Positions 39,555-48,700 of a stretch of 64,000 nt of DNA are shown piece after piece (position 1 is the stretch's first letter; each line of letters begins with the position of its first letter). Where the stretch lies: assembly GCA_037576195.1 (NCBI GenBank), contig CM075101.1:40920001-40984000 (forward strand), in the 5' to 3' direction. Made by a program: the position numbers and the translations under genes. The notes under the pieces were generated by a model. It was not told where the DNA came from, searched no databases, and saw only the letters and a list, made by a program, of their open reading frames with translations. The DNA comes from Phytoseiulus persimilis (lineage: Eukaryota; Arthropoda; Arachnida; Mesostigmata; Phytoseiidae).

Positions 39555-40575
39555 ATGAGCGACCTGAGCATTGTCGTGTATGATAACGGTGTGAGAGTTC
39601 CTGAGCAAACAGTTCTCAGTTGCATGAGGAAAGCCTTCAAATTGGGTTTCACAACTCTGGCACTCAATGTGATCGTCGGAGAATCTGAGCTCAACTCGAA
39701 AAAAGCCCTCCCAAGTCCAGTAGTGTACGAGATACCTGAACAGTGTTTACAAGAATCACGATCTCAGGGTTGCCGCCTTAGGGTGAGTAGAGAACAGGAG
39801 CTCTGTCTGGTGTATGAAACATATGAAGTGTGTGGTAGACGATCTAAACATCAGCCATTCGTCTCATGCGTATATTTGAACGGGATGAACTCCGCTTGGC
39901 AGGTATTATCGAGATTATCCGGTAAGATAGCGGACAACCAACAAGCTCATAAGCTGCAACACGACGCGGCGTCCGTCAACTACGACATCATCGCAGCGTT
40001 TCCGACTACGGATGGACTCCTGAACTCCGTCGTGACACACGGAGGAGTCGATATCATCTACTACCCCCTTCTGGAGCGATGTACGTGGCCCAAGTACAGC
40101 TCAATAAGTTTCGCGATAAGCCGAGGGGTTCTCATCGAGCTTCCTTACACAACTTTAATGATGGAACAACGGGTCACCGCCTTGAAAAATATGCGACGAC
40201 TTACTCTACAAGATAAGACAGGTTTCTTGTTCTCTTCAAATGCTTCAGCTCCCGACATGATTCGAGGTGAGGCATCTCTGATTCGTAATGGCGGAACTTG
40301 GACCTACAGATGGAACGATCCATGCTCTTCTCTGCGGTGCTCAGTCCCAACGTTGACTTTTATCCACAGGGCCTCTGGACGTGAGCTTCCTGGGCCATAT
40401 GCTGGACCTGAACGCCGATGTATGCCGTCGTCTGGTTTGGGACGCCCCGGAGGCTGTACTTCTGCATGCGGAAACGAGACGACGTAAAGAACGCGGCAGT
40501 GTGATGACGGTTTTTGCCAGGAATGCAGCTGAGGGCGAGCGATGGCTTGTCGAAGCCTGCCTGAACGTTCACTGA
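39555..40575 (+). CDS. RPP30: Ribonuclease P/MRP protein subunit p30
   Basis: This encodes the p30 protein of nuclear RNase P and RNase MRP, which trim tRNA 5' ends and process pre-rRNA; p30 adopts a TIM-barrel-like fold and pairs with POP5. Exon 1 codes from 39555 to 40266 and exon 2 from 40370 to 40575. The 103-nt intron starts GTGAGG and ends CCACAG, and splits a glycine codon. The 305-residue product follows the family along its length: an N-terminal MSDLSIVVYDNG strand region, then a helix ending LGFTTLALNVIV, the central YDIIAAFPTT motif, GVDIIYYPL, the ISFAISRGVLIEL motif (INVAIDRG in vertebrates), an IRGPLDV motif across the splice, and the terminal VLLHAETRRR (LLHGETRK in vertebrates). 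Vertebrate p30 is about 268 residues; the excess is a loop near residues 45-105. The frame is open 34 codons further upstream, but the methionine at 39555 aligns with the family start. An AATAAA lies 68 nt after the stop. Confidence 0.93.
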
Positions 40576-40612
40576 AACGATTCAGATGGATAATGTCGGG
40601 CTTGGAGTGGCT

Positions 40613-40641
40613 CTAGCTCCGGAGTTTCACTCCGGAGCTAG
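40613..40641 (+). promoter_or_regulatory. 13-bp perfect hairpin in the RPP30 3'UTR
   Basis: CTAGCTCCGGAGT at 40613-40625, a 3-nt loop, and the exact complement at 40629-40641 form a very stable stem 37 nt after the RPP30 stop. It ends two bases before the AATAAA signal. In the transcript it would sit immediately upstream of the poly(A) signal. It is not a histone-type stem-loop. It could influence 3'-end formation or mRNA stability, or be a chance palindrome. Confidence 0.7.
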
Positions 40642-40642
40642 A

Positions 40643-40648
40643 AATAAA
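40643..40648 (+). terminator. Poly(A) signal of RPP30
   Basis: A canonical AATAAA lies 68 nt downstream of the RPP30 stop codon, the first such hexamer after the gene. Confidence 0.75.
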
Positions 40649-41795
40649 CTAGTCCAGGTTCGGTCGTGAAACTCAGACGTGTTTTTATCCAAACCTCTCG
40701 CGTCTCTCCTAGTGTGGACAGAAGGTGGACGTACCTGACTCGTGAACGATAAAACAGATATTATGACGAACCACATGGATGAATCGATATGTGGATCAGT
40801 TGCATCAGCCTTTTTCCGTTCCTGTGTCCCGCCGGGTATATGTTGTCCGGGAATTGTTCCACGCATGTTCGACGCAATCATGATCGGAAGCACTTACCCT
40901 TGGAGGGATAATGGCCGCTGTGTTTCTTTCCTCGCCGAGACAGTATAATAAATAACAGCGCTTATTTTCAGCGATTTGCAGTTTTCTCGAACCTCTTCCG
41001 CGAACTCGCTGATCTGTATGTCAAGAGGATATACAGTTAGTATTGTGGACTCGGCTGATCTCCCAGGCGGCAGGGAGCACAGTATAGGATACATATTCAT
41101 AGATGGCGGTGGCATATTCATACTCAGCCTGACCTTTTTGATACCCTCCCCAGGGGTAAGTGGGCCCGATGACGAGTTCTTTCCCGCTGTAGATAGTACT
41201 TCTGCTTTAAAGATTTCCACAGAATCGGGGAAAACTCTGGCATGGTAGGATTACATACTACCGCTTGTTTCGCTTGAAAACGTGGAGTATTTGCTAGTCA
41301 TGATTTTCCTTTCAATGTCGAGGAGGCGATTCCAGGAGCGATTCATTGGTGTCTTCTTTGAATCCTTAGATTTCCCCCACGCTTTCAGCAGAGAAGGCGA
41401 AACTAACCGAGGCTCTTAGATCTCTCGCGCGAGATCAATAGCTAGATTGGCGCGATCATCGAGTTGATTATGTTAATTGCTAGCTTCAAGGGTATTTGGC
41501 TATTTCCAAAACATGGAGCGATCCATTTATCTAGTGATCGTTCTCTTTGATGTTCATGAGACCGAGAGCAATAAGGTTTCTTCGGCGATTCGCAGACCGG
41601 GCATTACAGGAGCATAGAAAAAACTACTGAAAACTCATAGCTGTAACTCGAGAAAACTGCTCGAAGCGGAGATCGACTGTTAATACAGGCTCTTAGGAAC
41701 ACATCCTGATGATCGTCACCGTCTGCTGACTAGTTACCCCAGACTGTGTTGAACTCCTCCATACGTTCCGTGCACTCCCCGATGCAGGATAGGCG
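40649..41795. other. No assignable gene between RPP30 and U6
   Basis: Minus-strand frames at 40894-41220 and 40627-40893 are flanked by good donor sequences (GTAAGT at about 40898, GTACGT at about 40732). However, no family is recognisable and the frames cannot be joined convincingly. A splice-donor-like patch, CCCTCC..GGGTAAGTG, occurs once on each strand (about 41145 plus, about 40900 minus). Confidence 0.4.
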
Positions 41796-41841
41796 AAAAA
41801 TGTGGCTTCACGATTTTGCGTGTCATCCTTGACCAGGGGCC

Positions 41842-41877
<36 letters not shown>

Positions 41878-41895
41878 GTGTGTCCGAAGACACAC
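41796..41895 (-). ncRNA. U6 spliceosomal snRNA gene or pseudogene (variant)
   Basis: U6 pairs with U4, then with the 5' splice site and U2 in the catalytic spliceosome. Read on the minus strand, the sequence contains the U6 signature almost unbroken: ATACTAAAATTGGAACGATA, the ACAGAGA box, the AGC triad in GATTAGCATGG, CCCC, AAGGATGACACGCAAAATCGTGAAG, and CACATTTTT, a Pol III terminator (41796-41800). Differences from the usual metazoan sequence are three. The 5' stem-loop is GTGTGTC-TTCG-GACACAC, a perfect hairpin of altered sequence; the internal stem-loop apex reads TGGTCAAGG, not TGCGCAAGG; and four bases are missing before the terminal CACATTTTT. I see no TATA box 25-30 bases upstream, nor an A-rich tail. 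It may therefore be an unusual functional copy or an inactive one. Confidence 0.85.
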
Positions 41896-42774
41896 GCGTG
41901 CTGATGCGAGGATCCTCGAGTGCCACTTCCTTTTTGGTTTGAAGCTCCAGAGACGCGGAAGTCTTGCATCCCATCTCTGTCGCAAGAGCACTCGAAACGA
42001 ACGCATCCGATGACCGAGAGCAACATCCGTCATTCTACATGTTTGTGGATATCTGATACGTGCGGTAGAAGCGTTATAATGCCTCACTCTCGGTTCTATC
42101 GCCACCTAAGACTAACCTAGGGAGCGCTCAAGCCAAGCTCGAGCCAATGCGCGAGGCGCGTGGTAAGGAAGCAAAGGCTCAAAAAAACGCTGCCGCATGA
42201 GTCGCAATTATTCTTACGCTCTGGATAGTCCCAATAGAGTGCGGAACTTGACGGAGCTCTCGTGTCGTCTTTCGATTTTCTGGCTATCATCGAGAACCGT
42301 CGGAGAGTGAGAAGGAAAACCACATCATGAACTCAATACCGTTATCCTTCAACTGTCAACGAATGAATCTTCGAGCTCCACCATTGACCTCAGGACTTTT
42401 GTCAAGGTCCACATTCTTGTTTTGAACCTTGCATATTGTCCGAAACATTTTAGTACCTCCCAATACAAGCAAGGAGGTTTGCATGCTTCTGACTGGCACA
42501 ACTCTGATGAGTGCACAAACGTTTTACTGAGAGAAGCCTCCTCAATCGACGACGCAACCTGAATCGCTCTCAGGGCTCACAAGATCAATGGCGCGAATCG
42601 ACGGAAGAACCCACGAGAACCTGGCTGCTACATTTGAAAAACAGCATTGGCACAGTGTTTCGAGTCTGACTGCTATTATCCACTACGAAAAGTTTCAACT
42701 TATTCGACCGCGTGAGTTCCGTTCCGTTTCATTTGATTTGTCGACTCTTACTTTGTCATCGACGTCGAAATCCG
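41896..42774. other. No recognisable gene between U6 and tRNA-Met
   Basis: Nothing coding is recognised. A 12-bp palindrome CGAGGATCCTCG (41907-41918) lies directly upstream of the U6 start. No proximal-sequence-element or TATA motif could be assigned. Confidence 0.5.
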
Positions 42775-42785
42775 AAAAAGTAAAA
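42775..42785 (-). terminator. Pol III terminator of tRNA-Met
   Basis: On the minus strand, TTTT (42785-42782) and TTTTT (42779-42775) follow the tRNA 3' end by about ten bases. Such T runs end Pol III transcripts. Confidence 0.85.
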
Positions 42786-42795
42786 CAATCCGCCC

Positions 42796-42868
42796 TGCCC
42801 CGGGTGAGGATTGAACTCACGACCTTCAGATTATGAGACTGACGCGCTACCTACTGCGCTACCGAGGC
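42796..42868 (-). tRNA. tRNA-Met (anticodon CAU), elongator type
   Basis: The minus-strand sequence folds as a complete 73-nt tRNA. Acceptor GCCTCGG pairs with CCGGGGC (one G-T pair) and the discriminator is A at 42796. The D arm is GCGCAGTAGGTAGCGC, the anticodon loop CTCATAA puts CAT at 42835-42833, and the T loop is TTCAATC. It is nearly identical to the animal elongator tRNA-Met. The A box and B box are intact, there is no intron, and a T-run terminator follows, so it should be functional. Confidence 0.97.
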
Positions 42869-43396
42869 GGATGTTGCGACACCGCGGACAAAACGATCGA
42901 ACGATTCTCCTTGGCTTCTGATCATGGATGAACGCTGACTCGGCTAGGCTGGATGCCTTTCTCGCTGGCTCCCATCGGCCGACGCGAACTGATGTAAGCA
43001 GTCCACTTGACATTCCGATCCGACGTTCCGCAATGATTGGTTCTCGAGCTCTCTCCTCGTGTGTGCAGGAAGTGAGGGGGAGGGGGCAGAGAAAATTTCG
43101 AATCAACTCGCTATCCTAGGAGGTCGAAATCTGGTCGCGAGAATCCTGAACCGACCCGCTCCGACTCCTTGTTCGGATTTCTTCTGCAAAGCGTGCGGAC
43201 TCATCTGAGAAACACCAATCTGAAATTCGGTATATTTACACCGGATTCCGAGCAGAAGACTGATGAACACACGTTACAGCTTTCCAATCGGCCCAATGCT
43301 AAACTGGGCAAACATAGATGAGGATGTCTTGACGCTCGATCACTCCAGGCTAGAAGGAATAGGTCGGCGGAAATACCGATTGAACGGGTTCGGGGG
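42869..43396. other. No recognisable gene between tRNA-Met and EIF3L
   Basis: About 530 bp contain short overlapping frames only. The left part is the 5' flank of the tRNA gene; the right part is the 3' flank of EIF3L. Confidence 0.5.
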
Positions 43397-43402
43397 TTTA
43401 TT
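43397..43402 (-). terminator. Poly(A) signal of EIF3L
   Basis: AATAAA on the minus strand starts only 14 nt beyond the EIF3L stop codon, implying a very short 3'UTR. No poly(A) tract follows in the genome, which argues against a recent retrocopy. Confidence 0.7.
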
Positions 43403-43416
43403 CAGATGGACACTAT

Positions 43417-45072
43417 TCAAAACTGGATTCTTTTAGCGGTTTCGAAGGCTTCTTCAACTTTGTGGTACTGTCTTATGAAATACTCCCCGTACCTCCGCGC
43501 AATTTTCGTATCGGCAATGTGAATCATGTCCTTATCAATGAAGAAATCCATATCTGAACCAGTTTGGAACTCTCCATCAAGAGAGCCTCCCCCAGTGCAA
43601 ACCATATTGCTCATGAGATGTTTGAAGCTCATCAGTTTTCTATGGAAGTGCTTCAGAAGCTCTTGTTCGGGAATCGGCTGGCCCTCCTTGACCATATCCA
43701 GCGGCTGGGGTAAGAATTTGGCCAACTTCTCCACCGGCATCGTAGTGTAGAGTTTGAGGAAACTACGAATTGTCGGGATTTGAAGCTGGGCTTCAATTTC
43801 GCCCCGGAAGGCATTCCATTGCTGCAACGAAGGCTGCTGGCTGAGTAGGGAGACTCCTGATCCCTTCTGGTCGATGGTTTGAAGTCCATGCACGAGAGGA
43901 TTCACCGGACTGAGGAATCGAGGGCATCCGTGATAGAACTGAGTCTCAAATGTTTCCAGATCTCCACTCTGCATTTGCTGCAAGTTCTGAGCCTGTTTGG
44001 TTTTCAGGAGTTGAAGCACAGATTCGTCGATTCTCTGGGGGTGGAGAGCCATGCAGATGGCAAGTAAAGCGTACATCTTGTCCATCTGCTTGTTGATCTG
44101 TTTCAGTTGGTAACTTCTCGAGTGGAAGCTCGTCTTGGTACGCATGATGTACACAAGCACGTTGACAAACGTGCGGATCGCATCTTCGTAGCGACGCATC
44201 ATCATGTAGGCGAAGCCAACATAGTAATACGTGGACACCTGGCAGGAAGGAACTCGTGATAGGCCTTTCCGGTTGAGCTCGAGATGTTGGAGAACTTTAA
44301 TCGCTTGATAGTAGTCTCCCAGTTGGGAGTGAAGCCGGAGCAGGGCAATCAAAGCGAAGTAGCCAAGCATCTTGTAGAGGGGTCGGCGACCGAACTCGCC
44401 GGCCACTTCCTCGGGGTTACCTCCCTTAGAGTAGACCTCCAATTGCTGATTGATATTAGACTTCTGCACTAGCGAGTGGAGAACGTTGAGCACGGAGTGC
44501 ACGTTCCACATTTTCAAATGACTCAGACAACGGCTCCGCTCTGCGGCGTTCATTTTTTCGACATTCGAAAGGTAGACACAGTAACTCTGGAACTGGTAGA
44601 CGAAGTCGTCCATGATTTCCCAGAGCCATTGATTCGGAAGTTCCAGTGCCACCGGCTCGTTGGAAGAGAGAATATAGTTGAAGAAGTCGACGTAGTTGTA
44701 GTAACTGTTGAATCGATCATCAAGCATGGGCTTGCCGTTCGCGTAAATCTGACGATAGTACAGTTCTTTGTAGATGATGAGGAAAAGCTCATCGTTCTCA
44801 AGGATAGGTAGCATATCTTTGGAGTCCGGCGGAGGCAGAGGGTTCTGGTATTGATCCATGAGCTTGGTCAGACTGTTTTCGTAGAGATCCTGCATGCTGT
44901 TGAGATCACCTTTGGTGATGGCATCTCGCAGAAACGAAAGATTATTCCGCATGGCCTCCGTAAGCCTGGGAGTGTCCATCGCTGGTTGGAACGCATATTC
45001 ATCGTATGCGTAGTCGTCGTACCCTTGAGCGTTGTCATCGTAGTACGCTTCTTCGTCCATGTAATCCGCCAT
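43417..45072 (-). CDS. EIF3L: Eukaryotic translation initiation factor 3 subunit L
   Basis: This encodes subunit L of eIF3, the scaffold that binds the 40S ribosome and recruits mRNA and initiator tRNA; L sits in the PCI/MPN octamer next to subunit K. The 551-residue product matches the family from end to end (about 540-565 residues elsewhere). It has an acidic, tyrosine-rich N-terminus (MADYMDEEAYYDDN), then ELYYRQIYA, YYNYVDFFNYIL, LELPNQWLWEIMDDFVYQFQ, WNVHSVLNVLHSL, and a TPR-like region with LYKMLGYFALIALLRLHS and YYYVGFAYMMMRRY. The C-terminal PCI domain contains IRSFLKLYTTMPVEKLA and ends in IDKDMIHIADTKIARRYGEY. The whole coding region is one exon. The methionine at 45072 is chosen because it aligns with the family and directly follows TTTGTTTTGTTTCAG, a strong splice acceptor. 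The 28 in-frame residues further upstream would then be intron. The gene is divergent to the zinc-finger gene at 45778. Confidence 0.97.
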   Translation of the reverse strand: MADYMDEEAYYDDNAQGYDDYAYDEYAFQPAMDTPRLTEAMRNNLSFLRDAITKGDLNSMQDLYENSLTKLMDQYQNPLPPPDSKDMLPILENDELFLIIYKELYYRQIYANGKPMLDDRFNSYYNYVDFFNYILSSNEPVALELPNQWLWEIMDDFVYQFQSYCVYLSNVEKMNAAERSRCLSHLKMWNVHSVLNVLHSLVQKSNINQQLEVYSKGGNPEEVAGEFGRRPLYKMLGYFALIALLRLHSQLGDYYQAIKVLQHLELNRKGLSRVPSCQVSTYYYVGFAYMMMRRYEDAIRTFVNVLVYIMRTKTSFHSRSYQLKQINKQMDKMYALLAICMALHPQRIDESVLQLLKTKQAQNLQQMQSGDLETFETQFYHGCPRFLSPVNPLVHGLQTIDQKGSGVSLLSQQPSLQQWNAFRGEIEAQLQIPTIRSFLKLYTTMPVEKLAKFLPQPLDMVKEGQPIPEQELLKHFHRKLMSFKHLMSNMVCTGGGSLDGEFQTGSDMDFFIDKDMIHIADTKIARRYGEYFIRQYHKVEEAFETAKRIQF

Positions 45073-45341
45073 CTGAAACAAAACAAAACTCTGCCTTAGA
45101 CGCACCGGACCAGTGTCCTCTGATTTATGGCTGCATTCATGGATACGCGCATTCATAGAGAATCACAGAGGGTCGGAAACTTCATCGGGTGGGGAATGGG
45201 CCGACGAATTCGAATAATATTAGCTTTTCAACATCCCTCTTTCTAACCATATTGCTTGACATGGCCAAGAGGACATCAGTGCACCACCAACGCCGACCTC
45301 CATTCTGAGCCTGCTGGGTGCGAATAGTGACAAAACTCTAC
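45073..45341 (-). other. Probable 5'UTR intron of EIF3L
   Basis: The acceptor is a T-rich tract ending CAG immediately before the start codon. The best upstream donor on the minus strand is CAAG|GTAGAG with GT at 45341-45340, giving a 269-nt intron. Joining would place CAAG before ATGG, a good initiation context (A at -3, G at +4). The acceptor is convincing; the donor is the best of several. Confidence 0.6.
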
Positions 45342-45342
45342 C

Positions 45343-45777
45343 TTGAGACCCGGAATGGGGCCAGGTGTACGTCAAAAATGGAGAGTTTCGCGAAATTTTC
45401 TGAAGTTGAGCTCCGCACACGTTGCGCCTACAGAGGGAAAATGGTGTGAGGCCGGCGGCGACGGACTCCCGAGCGAAGCGGTATCAACATAGCTAAAGAC
45501 CTTCCCCCGCTATTCACATGTCCCGAACTCTGCAGGGATTTGCGTCATGGATCATCTTCCCCTGACGTCGTTCGGATCGGTCTTCCAGAGCGAAACTTCA
45601 GCCTTGTAGAATCAATCAATTTTCGCACCGCGATCGCTGCAAGTCCATACTCCCAAGCAGAGGACGATCTCCTCGCCGAATCAGAGCGTTAGCAGTCATC
45701 GTTCCCTTCTGCATGTTTTCGTCTCCGATGGCAGCTTCGTGAATCTGGAGAATGGATTGAATCGTACATACACGAAG
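45343..45777. promoter_or_regulatory. Divergent promoter/5'UTR region of EIF3L and the zinc-finger gene
   Basis: The two genes are transcribed away from each other from this 435-bp interval. It contains a TGACGTCG CRE-like site at 45563-45570 and no convincing TATA box. On the EIF3L side a pyrimidine stretch TTTTCCCTCT (minus strand, about 45442-45433) could be a TOP/TCT-type start as found in translation-factor genes. Immediately before the zinc-finger exon, TTTTCGTCTCCGATGGCAG (ending about 45733) could be an acceptor, so its 5'UTR may contain a further exon. Confidence 0.5.
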
Positions 45778-48700
45778 ATGGACGATGACTCGCGTGCTAT
45801 CAACGTTGAGACTGTGGAAGTGGATTCAATGAGTGGTGATTTCACCGACGACGCTGACGAGTATTCCCCACAGCCGACAGTGCCCGGTGTTCCCTGTGAA
45901 TACTGCGGAAAGGTTGGTTGAACGTGCGACAGTTGCCGAGCTTGACGCGGGAACTCGAGTGAAAAGAACATCTGACTCAGATTTCGGATCTGGGCTTAGA
46001 TAAGCTCTTTTCCGCGTTTAGTTGTCATGACATCGATGTGTTTTCGCAAGCAGGGATTGCTTGAGATTTGAATCACTCACAACGATTCTGGAGGAAGTAT
46101 ACCCCCGTTGGGACATCAATCTTACGCTTTCCATTTCCGGGACATCGTTAATAGAACCTCCTCCCAGTGAGAGCGAAGGAATGAACGGAGCTCCTCTGAG
46201 ATATTCGAAACCTCTCCGGTGAACTTTTAGGGCTCAGAGATCCGACAAGACGTCGGCTCGTTGGCCGTATGGCATAAACCCACGCCTTGGGTGCCACGCT
46301 AAGCTAGCAATCGCGGGTTCGATCCCCGGCTGACAACAAAAATTTCTTATGTGGTAAAAAGAGGAATCAATTTATATCAGAATTAAATCTGAACCATCTT
46401 AAGACCCAAGCCCACCGCCCGCAATGGGATTTGCGAGGCGATAGGGAGTGTTACTGAAGCAATACCGGAAGGTGATCCCGGGACACTCCTGAGGGCTGGC
46501 TGAGAGGTTCAGCTGGAAAACAAAGAGATCCGACAAGAATCTCCTCTTTCCTCTCATGGAACCCTGTCAGATCGGAAGGAGACTGAACCGTATGCAATTG
46601 TTCGCCCCAACACTCTCTGATTCGAGAAGTGAAATCAAGAAGCCCCTTTGCTTTGAAGATGGAAAGGTCTTAGAAAAGTGCCCACTCAACCGCTGTTCCA
46701 ATATCCCTAGTAAAGCACAAAGAAGCAAACACCCGAGTACCCTGCAGATCCCCCCAGAGGCACCACGCCGGATCACGATCTTTCCAGTACACTATGGCTT
46801 TCTGTTTCGTAGAGCTACACAACTAGGGGCAACCTTACGATTCACGGAAGGGACTGTGTGTGCTGCAGGAAGTTGAACTGACGATGGGGAAGAGATAGAT
46901 TATCATGGAGGTCTCAGGAACCGAGGTCTCAGAGTGGATGGTAGAATGAATGTTTGATATAGGAAAGGGTACAGAAACTGTACACTGAGTTGAAATGTGA
47001 AGACATCACTCCGACTTGGAGAAAAGGCACATAGTCTCTCCATGGTACATTCAACGGAGCGATCAACAGAAGGATGAGCCAAGTTGAGTGACCTCATCTG
47101 GGACGGTGCCTACTCGATTGAGATGGGGAGCTGATGAATCCGTGCGATCACGGTCGAGGATTGGCTCGTACCTAATTCCCGACCACTGCAAGCTTTGATT
47201 CTGCTCAGCGGGAGTCCTCGGGGAAATGGAGTGGCAGAATCCCTCAGAGCGCTGAGCCGAGCAGGTATGCTGAGAACCAGGAACAACGGTTGACACACCG
47301 AGCCTGAACTGGGATCTGCTGGTGTGATATGTGGAGTGTACTCGGGGCTATATCATCTGGGAGGATATCCAATATGTTCGAGGAAGCACATCACGACGAA
47401 GAGGAAGTTTTCTCTTATCTGGCTGACTTCGACACCCTCTCGATTGGGGAAGGGTGTCGCAACAAATGCACGCCGATGCCCGATTTCTTCGGAACCGGTG
47501 TCGATGGACCTCCCATATGATTCCTATCTCCACGAAACATATGGACCTTTGCAGCCGGGAGAGATGCTTCCCGGTGTTGAAGCGCGACCAGACGCGGCGG
47601 CCAAGGAGCGTTTGCTGTATGGGAGCCGGTCAGATCGGCTCAGACAAGGTAGTTGCGAGTCGTGGATGGGAATGAGGAGCCGAAGACATTTGTGTATCGC
47701 TTACTTGCTTTACAGAAGGTGAAAACGAAAAATGGCCTACATAAACATAAGAAGCGTTACCACGATAGCGAGAGACGTCTACTCATGAAGTTTCCGTGCA
47801 GTGAAGGGTGCAGCACCGGTTTCCCACATCTCAACCTTCTCCGGAATCACTACAATGCGAAGCACAATTTACCGTCGAACCAGTGCGTAAACACGACTTC
47901 CATCGAATGACTTCAGATTCAAATCGCGTTCAACCTTATATTTTTCCGAGACTTCTGAACCCCTCCTCGACACAGATGAACAGCTCCAAACTTCCCTGTT
48001 CGATTCCCAGGATGTCAGCTCAATTCCCTTCGGTGGAAGCGTTCGAAGCCTGGAAAGAAAGCGAGGAACAGACCACGTGCTCAAAGTTCGTTGTCAAAGA
48101 CCGCAGGTCAGCGGGTCAGAAAGGGAAAACACGCATCATGTACTGGTGTCATAGGTTCGTTGTCGTGATCCCGACACTCGACTATAGTTTGCTGCTCCCT
48201 GTTCGACTGTTAGACAAGACGCTTCTTTCAGGTCGGGAGAAGCTGGGGAAGCGAGAGACAAATCCAAGCCCAAAACACCAAGGACTGCGGCGAAAACCGG
48301 AATCATCTGTACGGCAGCCATCAATGCTTTCATCAACATCGATGGAACTGTAGAGATGAACTATTTCCCCGAACACTGGGGTCACGAGCTCGATGCTCAA
48401 TATTTATATTTGAGCAAAGAGCAGCGTCAAGACATCGCTCAACGGTTGACCGAAGGCGCCTCACCCGAGGAAATCGTGGAAAACTGCCGAGATAGTGAGA
48501 ACATACGATTGAAGAAGGTTACTCGTCCCACCATTTATCGGGTTCGTCTCGTTTCCTCTCATGTTTCACACCGCCTCAGTTGGCTTTCGATTGAGGCATT
48601 CCCAGTCCATGAATCTGTTGCCGATACGTTGATATGATCGGAGAGATTGAAGCATACGTGGAATCTGAGAAATAGCGGAGATTACAATGCTTGAAGAATG

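Noticed and set aside
40627..41250. Minus-strand frames with good GT donors between RPP30 and U6
   Set aside because: Frames such as the one containing IGPTYPWGG looked coherent but could not be joined by donor and acceptor in phase, and no family was recognised.
45073..45156. N-terminal extension of EIF3L by 28 residues
   Set aside because: The extension reads through a T-rich splice-acceptor tract and is absent from the family. The methionine at 45072 aligns with known starts.
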